This document shows, piece by piece, positions 5,520 to 6,234 of a DNA stretch of 6,234 nucleotides. Within the stretch, counting starts at the first letter, position 1. Every line of letters begins with the position of its first letter. A model generated the notes under the pieces. That model had not been told where the DNA came from, ran no database searches, and saw only the letters and a list, made by a program, of their open reading frames with translations. A program made the position numbers and the translations under genes. Source of the DNA: Bacteroidales bacterium (GTDB lineage: Bacteria > Bacteroidota > Bacteroidia > Bacteroidales > JAAUTT01); the NCBI GenBank assembly GCA_012031335.1, contig JAAUTT010000288.1, positions 1 to 6,234 of the forward strand, read 5' to 3'.

Positions 5520-6234
5520 TCACCATACATAAACTGAGTTAGTTCCTTCTTTAACCACGTTAAACGGGCCTGCGAATGGAGAAACTGCACTTCGTTTATT
5601 TCCGGAATAATCACGATCAAAGAAATTTTGAGAACCATCAGGGTTATCAAAAAAGGCTTTCGAAACCTTGGTTTTGCCTAAATCGGTTGTTGATTGCGGA
5701 GAAACTTTGTAGTTAATGAAGGCTGAATTCAACTTGAAGGTTAAAATAACCTTGCTGTCTTCCTCGGAGAGACTGATTTTAGGATCGAAATCAGCGTCTG
5801 TCAGCGAATTTCCATCTTTTTGTGAAGGACGCGCTCCAAAATAGAAGACATTGTTTTTAAGCCATACGGGAAGACGCACATCATTATAACCAGTTAAACC
5901 TGTTAATTCTTCCATTTGGGTTCCTTTCCCCACAATTATATTGTTGAAAAACCTGTCGTCGCCCCCATAAATTGAGGTTAATCCGGCCATCTCTATCGAA
6001 TGGGGCAGGAAGTATGGCGTAAAGCGATTAGGTTCGTTTCGGACTGAAATTTCTCCGGCAATCAAATTATGAATATAGGCACTTCCTTGCGACTGGTTAC
6101 TGATTGCCATGGGTGAGAGAAATATATTATTGTCAATAACCAATGGGCCGTGATTGACTTCAACAAACAGGTCTTCCTTGTCGTTGTTGTATAATAGGTT
6201 TTGCGAAACCCTTGCTCCCTGCGACATCCAGTCG
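5520..6234 (-). CDS. Right-handed beta-helix glycosidase, GH120 (beta-xylosidase)-like, C-terminal part
   Basis: About 237 residues of a larger secreted-type glycosidase, open at the window end. The frame reads DWMSQGARVSQNLLYNN then DLFVEVNHGPLVIDNNIFLS, short Asn-rich turns typical of parallel beta-helix rungs, then RFTPYFLPHSIEMAGL and YGGDDRFFNNIIVG, and a C-terminal beta-rich region after about residue 130. In GH120 beta-xylosidases, as I recall, the nucleophile Asp and the acid/base Glu are 23 residues apart. Here Asp of DWMSQG and Glu of FVEVNHGP are 24 apart, a good but not decisive fit. Family GH141 or an unclassified beta-helix hydrolase are alternatives. The likely role is removing xylose or a related sugar from plant or algal polysaccharide fragments in the periplasm or outside the cell. 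The N-terminus and any signal peptide lie beyond the window. The stop is at 5520-5522. Confidence 0.7.
   Translation of the reverse strand, partial: DWMSQGARVSQNLLYNNDKEDLFVEVNHGPLVIDNNIFLSPMAISNQSQGSAYIHNLIAGEISVRNEPNRFTPYFLPHSIEMAGLTSIYGGDDRFFNNIIVGKGTQMEELTGLTGYNDVRLPVWLKNNVFYFGARPSQKDGNSLTDADFDPKISLSEEDSKVILTFKLNSAFINYKVSPQSTTDLGKTKVSKAFFDNPDGSQNFFDRDYSGNKRSAVSPFAGPFNVVKEGTNSVYVW

Noticed and set aside
1..6234. CRISPR array, insertion sequence, tRNA or rRNA
   Set aside because: No regularly spaced repeats, transposase motifs, terminal inverted repeats, cloverleaf or rRNA-like sequence was seen.

Overview
The window looks like chromosomal DNA from a Bacteroidota bacterium, plausibly a marine or sediment Marinilabiliales/Prolixibacteraceae-type lineage. 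This is inferred from the protein families present (a Pif1-like helicase carrying an HRDC region, a tandem YccF protein, a secreted-type beta-helix glycosidase) and from promoters that match the Bacteroidota -33 TTG / -7 TAnnTTTG pattern. There is little sign of Shine-Dalgarno sequences. No rRNA, tRNA, CRISPR array or insertion sequence is visible.

Layout from left to right. Positions 1-1949 (minus) hold a Pif1/RecD-like helicase cut off by the window start. Its reading frame is broken twice. Positions 2148-2516 (minus) encode a small membrane protein made of two YccF domains. A divergent promoter region (2517-2635) separates it from a two-gene plus-strand operon: a six-helix membrane protein (2636-3286) overlapping by 20 bases a small winged-helix regulator (3267-3566). 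After a 109-base gap with a candidate promoter and operator comes a type II toxin-antitoxin operon (3676-4205), with a 4-base ATGA overlap between antitoxin and RelE/ParE-like toxin. Three bases beyond the toxin, a BaiN/HI0933-family flavoprotein gene (4209-5469, minus) ends; its frame is broken three times. Positions 5520-6234 (minus) hold the C-terminal part of a right-handed beta-helix glycosidase resembling GH120 beta-xylosidases, cut off by the window end.

The most notable observation is that the two long conserved genes carry five single-base frame breaks between them. Four lie in homopolymer runs (T5, A5, A10, T6 in plus or coding sense), while all the short genes are intact. Joining the frames restores continuous, family-typical proteins. 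This pattern fits uncorrected homopolymer indels from sequencing better than real gene decay, although the A10 run could also allow transcriptional slippage. The functional units that can be read with confidence are the toxin-antitoxin pair and the membrane protein/winged-helix pair, each with palindromic DNA at its promoter that could be an autoregulatory operator. I found no convincing new multi-gene system.
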